DNA of 30,800 nucleotides from a virus, in IMG/VR virus record IMGVR_UViG_3300010151_000086, positions 1 through 30,800 of that record. The stretch is one strand, 5' to 3'. Shown piece by piece: positions 20,491 to 28,438 of the stretch. Below the pieces are notes generated by a model. That model did not search any database. It saw only the letters and a list, made by a program, of their open reading frames with translations, and had not been told where the DNA came from. Position numbers and translations under genes: made by a program. Position 1 is the first letter of the stretch. Every line of letters starts with the position of its first letter.

Positions 20491-20731
20491 CACCACAACT
20501 TTCCTGCTTGAGAGAATCCACGACAAGGCTGGTGTTCTCAGGGGCTGGGATAGGGACAGGGTTAAAAGATGTTGTGCTTTTTTAAATGTAACGGTGGAAG
20601 AACTGGCAGCCCGAAGCTGCATCCCCGTGGGCAGACTCAAGGGTTGGATGAGGACAGGCAGGGTTCCCTCCTACATCGCCCTGCTGTTTTACCTACAGGA
20701 ACGCTCTGAAGTAGAGACTAGATATGATTGA
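20480..20731 (+). CDS. ATG-less HTH-like gene, about 83 aa
   Basis: A frame between the acidic gene and portal has no ATG/GTG near its start, but is protein-like for more than 75 codons and ends eight bases inside the portal gene, the usual junction style. The translation from ATA 20480 reads IATNTTTFLLERIHDKAG, a natural-looking N-terminus, and continues through WDRDRVKRCCAFLNVTVEEL, with a probable helix-turn-helix (VEELAARSCIPVGRLKGWM). Options are an ATA or CTG (20504) start, a +1 frameshift in the A6 run at 20473-20478 fusing it to the acidic protein, or a base error (ATG read as ATA). The C-terminus is helical. Confidence 0.6.
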   Translation: MATNTTTFLLERIHDKAGVLRGWDRDRVKRCCAFLNVTVEELAARSCIPVGRLKGWMRTGRVPSYIALLFYLQERSEVETRYD

Positions 20732-23090
20732 TTTTGATGTACTAAAGGCCCACGGAACCACCAATGAGCGGTTAAGGGAACTCTTCACGGCCAAGTTGCC
20801 GAGCAAGGTAGCCTTGGACAAGATGCCAAAGGATGAGGTCAAGGCATTGGAGAAGGATATTGAGCGCAGGGAGAAGGCGGAAGAACTGATTGCTTCTCGG
20901 ATCACGGAACACATCACCTTTAGCCTACGCAATCATCACCTTTACAGTAGCGTAGACCTGGCATGGGATAGCTCGCCCATCAACAGCAGGAACATTCCCC
21001 TCATTATGTACGCGCAGAAGAGGATCAATGTGGAATCCTGCGTCAAGGAGTTAAGCAAGCTCAAGATTACTGACAAGTATGTGAAGCGCGATGCTGCCGG
21101 GAAACCAACCGAGATTGACCTACCCAAGTTCTTTGAGGTGAATATCAATCTGGTGCGGAGCTTTGTCACTCGCCGGTTGGCAGCACAGGTAAACAAGTAC
21201 AACAACCTGTACCCATTCTTTAAGTACCAACCACGGGGGACAAGCGCAGCCGGTAAGCTAAGGGCAGATGTACTGTCTCAGAGGGTGGACATCATGGCTG
21301 ACCAGTATGATTACCGCCACTTCCAGACCCAGATCATGCGGGACATGTTCCTGTATGGCCACGCTGTTGCATTCCCAAGGGCAGCATGGGAGAGGGAAGT
21401 TCAATGGGAGAAGGACGTTTCTGATGCCGAGTTCAAGATGGAGGGTGGGCAAAGAATCAGGACAACCGTTTCCAAGGAGGGCATTTGCTGGATCAACCCG
21501 CATCCGAGCCGTGTGTTCTGGGATAACGATTCACCCCTGACATCCATCAATACTGATACCGGCGGGGAGTACATAGGATTCTGGGATATAGCCAGATACG
21601 GGGATGTGATGCAGAACCCAGAGTATTTCAACCGGGACGCAGTGGGTTACACATCTGCCACCGCTGGCCTGTTCACCCAGTACAGTACCTACTTCAACAC
21701 CTACTACACGCAGATAGTTCCGCCCAATACAGAGGATGACCTGACTAGCTGGAACGACAGGAAGAACACAGTCGGGATCTACTCAGGGGAAATGACGGAT
21801 ACCTCTGTGTTTATTACGGATTTCTTTTGGAAGATGGTTCCCAATCAGTGGGGCGTAGGCGACTACCCTTACCCTATTTGGGTGCATCTTCGGGTGGCTG
21901 GTGACTCGACGGTGATCTTTGCCGAGTTCCTCCCGTCTTCACCGGCTGCCGTCTTTGCCTTTAACGAGAACGACAATCGACTACGGAACATATCTGTGGC
22001 CCATGAGTTGATGCCGTTCCAAGACCAACTCTCCAACCTGTTCAGTCAATTACTTGAAACAGCCAAGGCGGATATGTTCTCTGTAGGTGTGCTTAATACA
22101 GACATATTTCCTGACACGGAAGAGGGGATGAGCGTAAGAGATGAGTTCAGGGACACCATGAAGGGGGAGAACTTTTACGCCTCGACCCATGTGCTGGAGA
22201 CATCCTTCTCAAAGCTCGCCAACCTCGGCATAGACACATCACCTGACAACGTGTTCAAGATAATCAGGGGGCAGCCGAACGGGAACATCAACACTATATT
22301 CCAATCAATCAATCAACTGCTGATGATGGCAGAACGCTTGATGGCTTTGAGTCCACAGGAACAGGGGCAACCCGCGCCAAGGGAAACAAGTGCCACCGAG
22401 ATAATGACCATCAATAACACAACTGAATCGGTCTACAGCTTTATCTCCGAGGCAATTGATGAGGGTCGGGCAGCCATGAAGAGGGTTATCTACGAGAGCC
22501 TGATGAGCATGGGAAGTAACATGATCCACTTGCCGGTTAAGAACAGGTACAGCCCTGCTATCATTGAACAGGCAGGGTTCGACATTGACCCAGAAGACTT
22601 GGAGTTTATGTCACCTGACCTAGAGCGGAGGCACACCGTTATCGGCAGCAAGAAGAACCTGATACACGATTACATTTTTACTAGCCGGGATGGATCGGAA
22701 CGAAGCTCGAACGTGCAGGAGGCTCAAGCCCTTATCCAGTTGTTCCAGATTATTAGCCAGACACCTGTTATTCTAGAGGCATTAGGCAAGGATAAATACT
22801 ACGAATTGCTTAATGAAATAGCCCGTAAGTCAGGGGCAACTGACATCAAGCTGGAGGTAGCCCCCGGCGATGACAACCAACTGGGGGGACCGAACCAAGA
22901 AATGCAAGGGGTAGTCCAGCAAGTGATTGGTGCAGTGCAAACAAACGCCCAAGAGATAGCGGGGCTAAAAGATTTATTGGGAGGGCAACAACAGCCACAG
23001 GCAGCCAGCCCAATGGAAGCTGAAGCAGCAGCAGAACAAGCAGCAGCAGAACAAGCAGCAGCAGAACAAGCAATGCCTATGGTGCAATAA
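20724..23090 (+). CDS. Portal protein, 788 aa
   Basis: The ring at the phage vertex through which DNA enters and leaves. Position after terminase and before scaffold/capsid, and length near 790, match podovirus-type portals. A helical N-terminus is followed by the stem/wing-type region (HFQTQIMRDMFLYGHAVAFP, residues about 194-213) and a helical crown-like C-terminal region (about 520-720). The last 60 residues are Gln/Ala-rich (three 15-base repeats, 23025-23069) and probably flexible. The start overlaps the preceding HTH-like gene by eight bases. Recognition is from pattern and context. Confidence 0.75.
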   Translation: MIDFDVLKAHGTTNERLRELFTAKLPSKVALDKMPKDEVKALEKDIERREKAEELIASRITEHITFSLRNHHLYSSVDLAWDSSPINSRNIPLIMYAQKRINVESCVKELSKLKITDKYVKRDAAGKPTEIDLPKFFEVNINLVRSFVTRRLAAQVNKYNNLYPFFKYQPRGTSAAGKLRADVLSQRVDIMADQYDYRHFQTQIMRDMFLYGHAVAFPRAAWEREVQWEKDVSDAEFKMEGGQRIRTTVSKEGICWINPHPSRVFWDNDSPLTSINTDTGGEYIGFWDIARYGDVMQNPEYFNRDAVGYTSATAGLFTQYSTYFNTYYTQIVPPNTEDDLTSWNDRKNTVGIYSGEMTDTSVFITDFFWKMVPNQWGVGDYPYPIWVHLRVAGDSTVIFAEFLPSSPAAVFAFNENDNRLRNISVAHELMPFQDQLSNLFSQLLETAKADMFSVGVLNTDIFPDTEEGMSVRDEFRDTMKGENFYASTHVLETSFSKLANLGIDTSPDNVFKIIRGQPNGNINTIFQSINQLLMMAERLMALSPQEQGQPAPRETSATEIMTINNTTESVYSFISEAIDEGRAAMKRVIYESLMSMGSNMIHLPVKNRYSPAIIEQAGFDIDPEDLEFMSPDLERRHTVIGSKKNLIHDYIFTSRDGSERSSNVQEAQALIQLFQIISQTPVILEALGKDKYYELLNEIARKSGATDIKLEVAPGDDNQLGGPNQEMQGVVQQVIGAVQTNAQEIAGLKDLLGGQQQPQAASPMEAEAAAEQAAAEQAAAEQAMPMVQ
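23025..23069 (+). repeat. Three 15-bp tandem repeats in the portal C-terminus
   Basis: GCAGCAGCAGAACAA repeats three times in frame (23025-23039, 23040-23054, 23055-23069), encoding Ala/Glu/Gln repeats. It is a low-complexity slippage product of no clear function. Confidence 0.9.
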
Positions 23091-23094
23091 ACAC

Positions 23095-24474
23095 ATGACC
23101 GATGAAGCAGTAGCGGAACAAGTAGAGGAGCAAGAGCCACAAACACAAGTAGAAGAAACCCAAGAGGCAGTAGAGGCAGAAGAGCCAGAGTCTTTTATGG
23201 ATTCCCTCTTCCTAGACCTTGGTGTGGTTCAGGAAACAGAAACCCCAGAAGAGAAAGAGCAAGATGAAGAAGAGCAAGAGTCAGAGAAAGAGTCAGAGCA
23301 AGAAACCCAAGAAGAAGAAGGGAGCGTGGCAAACGAGGCCGAAGGTCGGGGCGAGGGGGGAGAATCACAAGAAGTTCAGGTAGCAGAGGAGAAGCCCAAG
23401 AAGCGTGTCAGTTACAAGCCTAAAGTAGACTATGAAGAGATCAGGCGGACAGTACGAGAGGAAGTATCCAGACACCAACCACCACCGCCGCCGCCACAAA
23501 CACCGCAACCACCAGCTCAAGCACCAGAGGAGGACACATCTAACCTCGTTCCTGAACAGCATGAAGAACTGGAACTGGCGCGGTTTGCTGAAAGGAAATA
23601 CCCTGATAAGTACAAAGGGCAAGCCAAGAAGCTGCTAGATTTCTACGGGAAACTGGACAAGTACGCATCCGAGAGTGAAGGCAGCCTTGATGATGATGAC
23701 ACCGAGTTCCGAGAGTTTGTATCCAAGAACAAGCCCAATCTAACCGGCCACAAGAAGCTCGAACGGGAAATGATTGCCGACTTGGCGGCCCAACAGGTGT
23801 CCACTGAAAAGGATTCCGAGATCAGCGCCCTCAAGGAGAAGATGCGTGTGCTGGAGACAAAGCCCACCGTCGAGAAGAAGTTCTCCAAGTTTACAGATAC
23901 CCTAAAGAAAGCAGGGGAAACGGAGGACGAGTTTGCTCAATCCATATACAAGCAGCAACTAGATCAAGCCGAGGGGATAGGGAAGGAATACCTTGACCTG
24001 TACTACGGGATGAAGACATGGGACGGCAGCGACCCAACCCAGAAGTGGATCGTGGATTTCGTTACGCATCAGTCCAATGTGTTCTCCGAAAGAGGCGGGG
24101 ACAATCTAACGAGGAACAACAAATCCTTTATGACTCCTGCCACCTATGCAACGCAGGGCAATCCAAGTGAAAACTGGACGTTCGGCCCCGATGAAGTGCT
24201 GCAAATGTTCAACAACTTCTTCAGTAATAGCGCAAAAAAACAGGTGGACTCAGAGTATGAGAGGCTTGAGAAGATGGGATTCACTAAAGGTAAGGCGAAG
24301 AAATCCTTAAAGGCAGGGAAAATAAATGAGGATGCCAAGCCTATTAACACACCTAAAGCGAAGACGGCCAAGTCACCTGGGGCTGCGGAATCAGGGGCCG
24401 CAGAGGATGTATCATTCGGTGAAGACTTGGTAAAAACTTTGGGCATGGACTTCTCCCCGGTATCCGCAGAGTAA
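23095..24474 (+). CDS. Scaffolding-like protein, 459 aa
   Basis: Located between portal and major capsid, the usual site of the scaffold. Residues 1-95 are almost all Glu/Gln/Asp/Thr, followed by a basic and poly-Pro stretch (HQPPPPPPQTPQPPAQAPEE, about 126-145). The middle is helical (AQQVSTEKDSEISALKEKMR), and the C-terminus has a positively charged helix-rich tail near residues 390-425 (MGFTKGKAKKSLKAGK). Scaffold proteins are acidic, elongated and helical, with a basic C-terminal capsid-binding helix, so this fits. It contains an internal copy of GATACCCTAAA at 23896, probably coincidental coding sequence. Confidence 0.65.
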   Translation: MTDEAVAEQVEEQEPQTQVEETQEAVEAEEPESFMDSLFLDLGVVQETETPEEKEQDEEEQESEKESEQETQEEEGSVANEAEGRGEGGESQEVQVAEEKPKKRVSYKPKVDYEEIRRTVREEVSRHQPPPPPPQTPQPPAQAPEEDTSNLVPEQHEELELARFAERKYPDKYKGQAKKLLDFYGKLDKYASESEGSLDDDDTEFREFVSKNKPNLTGHKKLEREMIADLAAQQVSTEKDSEISALKEKMRVLETKPTVEKKFSKFTDTLKKAGETEDEFAQSIYKQQLDQAEGIGKEYLDLYYGMKTWDGSDPTQKWIVDFVTHQSNVFSERGGDNLTRNNKSFMTPATYATQGNPSENWTFGPDEVLQMFNNFFSNSAKKQVDSEYERLEKMGFTKGKAKKSLKAGKINEDAKPINTPKAKTAKSPGAAESGAAEDVSFGEDLVKTLGMDFSPVSAE

Positions 24475-24604
24475 TGGAATCTAAAATTCTCCTGCAAAAA
24501 ATAATATTCTTCTAGGTTTTTTCTAGAACTTTAGCGTTTAGCCATAAGCAAGGCGTATTCTCGTTGTTACCCTAAATGTGGGTAGATAACAGAGGATATA
24601 TATT
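24475..24604 (+). promoter_or_regulatory. Leader of the major capsid gene with motif copy 6
   Basis: A 130-base intergenic stretch. It holds a 6-bp hairpin with a T-rich loop (24510-24515 with 24523-24528), then GTTACCCTAAA at 24566-24576 and a good ribosome site (AGAGGA at 24591-24596) eight bases before the capsid ATG. A strong dedicated promoter for the capsid gene is expected; the motif is the best candidate. Confidence 0.6.
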
Positions 24605-26539
24605 ATGGCTAATTCAACGCTTACACCTGTAGCGGGTGCAATAACTAACAACTGTACTCCTCGGCATATTCTTGTCGATGAATCCACAGGCTGCTCGCTG
24701 ACAAGGGCCAACATAACGGCCTTCAAACGCAGCGACTTTGAGGCTCAAGCAGCCAAGGAAGTCGGGATGGACAGGATCATCGCACAAACTGCCGAGGCTC
24801 GCCTTGCCGGTATGCACGAAAAATCCCTGTATGACCTATTACTTTCAAAGCACGTTGCCTTGGGCGAGAAATCTGGTGGTGGTTCGCAGTCTGTGATTGC
24901 ACCGTTCACTCTGGTTCCACGCAGGAACACGCTGAACTTTAACTACTTCCAGATTGAAGGTCGTTCGGTTGCCGGTGTTACGGATAACGCCAACGCAGTC
25001 CCAACTGGAAACTTCAGCGCCATGACCCTCACGATAGGGCCAGCAACGAACAACACCACATACGGATGGATTCCTTCATCTGCTTTTGTGATGACCGTCA
25101 ACGCTGGAACGGATGCGGCTCCCGGTGGAGGAACTCACGCCCTTGAGAAGACTAACTTCAACAAGAGTCAGGTTCAAAACCTTGAGAAGTATTTCAACCC
25201 TGGTTCATACATCAATGTGATGGTTAGCGGAAGGTCGCTTGGAACTAACGCCACCCTTGCGGACAAGGCCACATCTTACATTCAGTATAAGGTTTACGCT
25301 GCTGAAAACGCAGATGCTGGTGGGGTTTCCAAGGCGCGGCTAGTTGTTGCTCCAAGTGATTATGCTTCTAGCAGCGCAACCGATTCTCTTGACATCAAGT
25401 GGCACGGTCAAACTAGTCCCGCTATCACAGAGTTAACTGATGCCGAGAAGGCTGACCTTGGTTACGAGGTTGCTCTTGGTACTGGCATGATTATGGGCAA
25501 CTCGGTGAGCGACTACGAGAAGTGGTGTCACCAAGGGCCAGCCGTCAACGATCTTACGTTGATAGAATATTGGCAACAAACTCAACGGTGGACACACCAG
25601 TACAATGAGGAGTACCTGAAAGCCCTGCAAGCTCCGTTGACTTCGGAGTATTTCAAGAAGTTCCGCCAGTTGCCACTCGCCCAACAGCGCAAGCAACAGG
25701 AGGCTTACCAGCAGAATGCCTTTATGAACTCTGTGTTCTACGGGCAGAGGATGAACGGCAACCAGACGGTTGAGACTTACACAAGTCTGCCTACGGTTGT
25801 TGATCCTAATACCACCGCTGGTTCCGCTCCGTTCGATAGTTGTGCTTCTGCTCCGACGATTGAGTACAAGTCCAACACGCTTGGTATTCGTACCCAGTTG
25901 AACGATTGCTCACGCACCTGGGATAACGCTGGCGCTGCATTGAACTTGGATATCTTGTTCGAGTCTATCTATATGCTGAAGCGCGAACGCGAGAACTCTG
26001 GTGGCACGGTGGATACCATCGACGCCATGACGGATCGGTTTACCGCTGCCAAGATTCGGGACTTGATGACCAAATACTACAAGGCCAAGTACTCCGCTGA
26101 CCTGACGCTGTTCATGCAGCCCAAGCAGCAGATTACGTTCGAGGGTAAGGTGGTCTTTGAGTACAACAAGTACGACTTGCCAGATCAAGGGTGCAGCTTG
26201 GCTGTCTTCACGGATACGTTCTTTGACGACAAGCTGGGGGCTACCCTGTCAGCCACGGACGGAACCACGACCAACAAGAACATCGGCCGCCAACTCTGGT
26301 TGATAGATTGGTCAGACATTCAGATCAACGTCCTCAAGACTGCGAGCGTGAAGCGTCAGACCAACACCGCTGATGACCTCTACAACTGTGTCATTCAGCC
26401 CAATGTCTCCCACTATCAGTTGAATAGTAAGACATACGAGGTGCGTGTGGGTAACACCAACCGTCACGCTTTGGTAGAAAACTTCAGCGATGCCTCGCCT
26501 AGTGTGAGTGTTGCCGGGGCTGACGTAACTATCACCTAA
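24605..26539 (+). CDS. Major capsid protein, 644 aa
   Basis: By position (scaffold-capsid-decoration) and size this is the shell subunit. Residues 1-60 form a plausible N-arm, and the following region (SLYDLLLSKHVALGEKSGGG) starts the body. The central part is Gly/Thr/Ala/Asn-rich beta sequence (about 110-270), suggesting a large inserted domain, since HK97-fold subunits are often only 300-400 aa. A long helical stretch (EYLKALQAPLTSEYFKKFRQ) and a beta-rich C-terminus (YEVRVGNTNRHALVENFSD) follow. It has its own promoter motif and is followed by a G/C-rich hairpin. Family assignment from sequence alone is not certain; context is the stronger argument. Confidence 0.7.
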   Translation: MANSTLTPVAGAITNNCTPRHILVDESTGCSLTRANITAFKRSDFEAQAAKEVGMDRIIAQTAEARLAGMHEKSLYDLLLSKHVALGEKSGGGSQSVIAPFTLVPRRNTLNFNYFQIEGRSVAGVTDNANAVPTGNFSAMTLTIGPATNNTTYGWIPSSAFVMTVNAGTDAAPGGGTHALEKTNFNKSQVQNLEKYFNPGSYINVMVSGRSLGTNATLADKATSYIQYKVYAAENADAGGVSKARLVVAPSDYASSSATDSLDIKWHGQTSPAITELTDAEKADLGYEVALGTGMIMGNSVSDYEKWCHQGPAVNDLTLIEYWQQTQRWTHQYNEEYLKALQAPLTSEYFKKFRQLPLAQQRKQQEAYQQNAFMNSVFYGQRMNGNQTVETYTSLPTVVDPNTTAGSAPFDSCASAPTIEYKSNTLGIRTQLNDCSRTWDNAGAALNLDILFESIYMLKRERENSGGTVDTIDAMTDRFTAAKIRDLMTKYYKAKYSADLTLFMQPKQQITFEGKVVFEYNKYDLPDQGCSLAVFTDTFFDDKLGATLSATDGTTTNKNIGRQLWLIDWSDIQINVLKTASVKRQTNTADDLYNCVIQPNVSHYQLNSKTYEVRVGNTNRHALVENFSDASPSVSVAGADVTIT

Positions 26540-26555
26540 GAAAAGGATTAACATT

Positions 26556-26590
26556 GGGTGGGGGTCTTAACCGGCCCCTGCCCTTAACTT
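26556..26590 (+). terminator. Probable terminator after the capsid gene
   Basis: GGGTGGGG (26556-26563) pairs with CCCCTGCCC (26575-26583) with one bulged T. It is followed by only a weak T-containing run (TTAACTTTAAT), so it is probably an attenuator or partial terminator allowing read-through to 26601. Confidence 0.5.
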
Positions 26591-26600
26591 TAATAAGATC

Positions 26601-26954
26601 ATGGCTAAACATAGTACATTACAAGAAGTCAAAGAGGGGGCATTGCTCTCAAAGGGATCGACCTTAACGATTGCTTCCGGGGCCATTACGGTAACGGACT
26701 CATTTCATTTAGTTGGAACAGAAGACGGAGCCAGCACAGACGATCTCACCACAATCAACGGAGGAGCCACCGCTGGTCAGGTTGTCGTTCTGATGGCATC
26801 TGATGACGGCGATACGGTTGTTGTTAAGGATGGCGCATCACTAGCAGTTGGAGCCGACACGAATTTGGCTGACGATACTGACACCATAACCCTCATGTAC
26901 ACAGGTTCCAAGTGGGTAGGTTTGGCATCTAGAGTAGCAACGACACCGAGTTAA
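26601..26954 (+). CDS. Head-decoration or head-fibre-like protein, 117 aa
   Basis: A beta-rich, Gly/Thr/Asp-rich protein. SGAITVTDSFHLVGTEDG and TLMYTGSKWVGLASR recall the short beta-sandwich/beta-helix modules of phage head fibres and decoration proteins, which often contain ADDTDTITLMY-like strands. Placed right after the capsid gene and before a strong terminator, consistent with high-level expression. No catalytic motif. Confidence 0.65.
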   Translation: MAKHSTLQEVKEGALLSKGSTLTIASGAITVTDSFHLVGTEDGASTDDLTTINGGATAGQVVVLMASDDGDTVVVKDGASLAVGADTNLADDTDTITLMYTGSKWVGLASRVATTPS

Positions 26955-26988
26955 TTTTTGCTCCATACCTGTTCTGTCTCTGCTACTG

Positions 26989-27020
26989 GGGTCGGGGTGT
27001 AAAAGCCTCGGCCCTTTTTT
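26989..27020 (+). terminator. Strong intrinsic terminator
   Basis: A 9-bp stem (26989-26997 with 27006-27014, two wobbles) closes the loop TGTAAAAG and is followed by six T residues (27015-27020). It ends the capsid/decoration transcript and lies just upstream of motif copy 7. Confidence 0.9.
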
Positions 27021-27032
27021 CCTTGAAATAAT

Positions 27033-27043
27033 GTTACCCTATA
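27033..27043 (+). promoter_or_regulatory. GTTACCCTATA motif copy 7
   Basis: Located 13 bases after the T-run of the terminator and 26 bases before the ATG at 27059. A promoter is needed exactly here to restart transcription of the tail genes, which makes this copy strong evidence for the motif's role. Confidence 0.6.
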
Positions 27044-27058
27044 ACTAGGTTCTTAACT

Positions 27059-27436
27059 ATGGCTGTTAAATATTACGCCGGGTCACCGATGAGCGGGAAG
27101 CAAATGGACGGATTCACCTTTGTCTTTGAGGCCATTGAGGTCACAGGCGGAAGCTGGAGGGGGGTCTACAAGACTGAATCAGATGGTGAGATTGTTGCCC
27201 TATCCAAGTTGGCTGATGCCGGTCAAGTTAAGGAAATTTCAGAGGGAACCTACAATAACTTCCTGAAAAAAAAAGCGGTGAGGCAAGCTATCTCTCCAAA
27301 CTTGAACGTCGCGTCGGAACAACAAGCTGTGGGTCGTGCGGACCCTCCAACTCCCAAGGAGTCAGTCGATGATGTTATCGAAGTCCAACAGGTTGAACCC
27401 CCTAAGCGCAAACTGCGACCATCAAGGAAAATTTGA
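27059..27436 (+). CDS. Hypothetical protein, 125 aa
   Basis: The first 75 residues look like a small beta fold (DGFTFVFEAIEVTGGSWRGV, then EISEGTYNNFLKK). The C-terminal 45 are Pro/Val/basic and probably disordered. In this genome position small accessory head or tail-completion proteins are common, but I recognise none. It overlaps the next gene by 68 bases in another frame. Confidence 0.65.
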   Translation: MAVKYYAGSPMSGKQMDGFTFVFEAIEVTGGSWRGVYKTESDGEIVALSKLADAGQVKEISEGTYNNFLKKKAVRQAISPNLNVASEQQAVGRADPPTPKESVDDVIEVQQVEPPKRKLRPSRKI

Positions 27437-27623
27437 AACACAAAGGGAGAGGGATGCCATTAGTGAATACTGGAGGAATCATGGACTAGATATACTCAAG
27501 GAAAGAAACCCAACATACAGCGAGTGCAAGGCGGCAGCCATTGGGAACCAGACGGCAAACCCTGAACTAGCAGCAGACTTAATGGTTAAGGCAAAGAAGT
27601 ATAAGAAACCCAAAAGCAAATGA
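27369..27623 (+). CDS. Small basic protein, 84 aa
   Basis: The ATG at 27369 has a near-perfect SD (AAGGAG at 27356-27361, spacing 7) inside the preceding gene, which supports this start. Residues 20-80 look like a helical, basic domain (ERDAISEYWRNHGLDILKER, then KAKKYKKPKSK). Function unknown; nucleic-acid binding or a small terminal structural role is possible. Its stop overlaps the next ATG. Confidence 0.65.
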   Translation: MMLSKSNRLNPLSANCDHQGKFETQRERDAISEYWRNHGLDILKERNPTYSECKAAAIGNQTANPELAADLMVKAKKYKKPKSK

Positions 27624-28438
27624 CTTGGCTACAATTCAAGACGGCAGTTAAAGAACTACTCACGGTGGACGGTGTTCGCGTGGGCGTGGCAACTTCTCCC
27701 ACATCAGGGGGGACTAGCTATCTGGACAGGATGACGCAACTTGCAGTCGTGGAGGTTCTGTCCCATGTCGATTACTATGTAACCAGAAACACCGCTAAGT
27801 ACACCACCTTGTCGGGACCGCCTAGCGGCTTCTTAGCACTTGGAACTGACGGGAACGCAAGCACAGGCTTTCTGCCGGGAGGGGCAAGCGCATTAGTAGA
27901 CCGAAGGATAGAAGAGGCATATCGCCTGAACTATGAAACAACTACCGCAGTAACCGCTTCCCCTTCGGCTACGGCGGCAACCCACTGTAACCGTACCCCT
28001 GTAGAGAACTACCCCTGGGCCAACCGCAACGACATGATCTGCGCCCATCCCCTTATCCGTGCCGGGGCTACCCTGATTGCCATTGGGCCGGGGTTAAGTG
28101 GAGGAACGGGCCGAGCTTGTGATTTCTATTTGTACCCCAGCTTTGATGACAAGGAAGTGCTTGAGGTCGCTTACACCACATCTGATGCCTCACACTCAAA
28201 CGGAGACACGGTTCCTTACGACCTTCCCATGGCCGAGGCGGTGTCAGAATACTGCAAGGCAAAGATCACCCGCGAGGTAGACAAGGATTTAAAACTTCAC
28301 GACTCCTATTATTCCAGTTTCCGAAAGAAGAGGCAGGAGTTGTACATCAACAGCTTTGGGCGAGAGCGACTCAAGGATAATGTATCTGGAGGATCAACCA
28401 GGGCCGCTTGCTCTGATACGACAACCTCCTCCTGCTGA
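27620..28438 (+). CDS. Head-tail connector (adaptor) protein, 272 aa
   Basis: The N-terminus (MTWLQFKTAVKELLTVDGVR) and the C-terminal region (AVSEYCKAKITREVDKDLKL, then SYYSSFRKKRQELY) have the helical pattern typical of gp4/gp6-type adaptors that bind below the portal. A beta-rich middle (about 95-200) is inserted. Position, after capsid and before the nozzle, supports the call. The last 15 residues are Thr/Ser/Cys-rich. Family assignment is from context and pattern, not certain. Confidence 0.6.
   Translation: MTWLQFKTAVKELLTVDGVRVGVATSPTSGGTSYLDRMTQLAVVEVLSHVDYYVTRNTAKYTTLSGPPSGFLALGTDGNASTGFLPGGASALVDRRIEEAYRLNYETTTAVTASPSATAATHCNRTPVENYPWANRNDMICAHPLIRAGATLIAIGPGLSGGTGRACDFYLYPSFDDKEVLEVAYTTSDASHSNGDTVPYDLPMAEAVSEYCKAKITREVDKDLKLHDSYYSSFRKKRQELYINSFGRERLKDNVSGGSTRAACSDTTTSSC

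Noticed and set aside
23896-23906. GATACCCTAAA inside the scaffold gene as a promoter
   Set aside because: It encodes ordinary residues (DTLK) with no start codon nearby, so chance is the simpler explanation.
2620-27043. TTACCCTAAA as telomere-like repeat
   Set aside because: Copies are single and spaced by kilobases at gene starts, not in tandem arrays.
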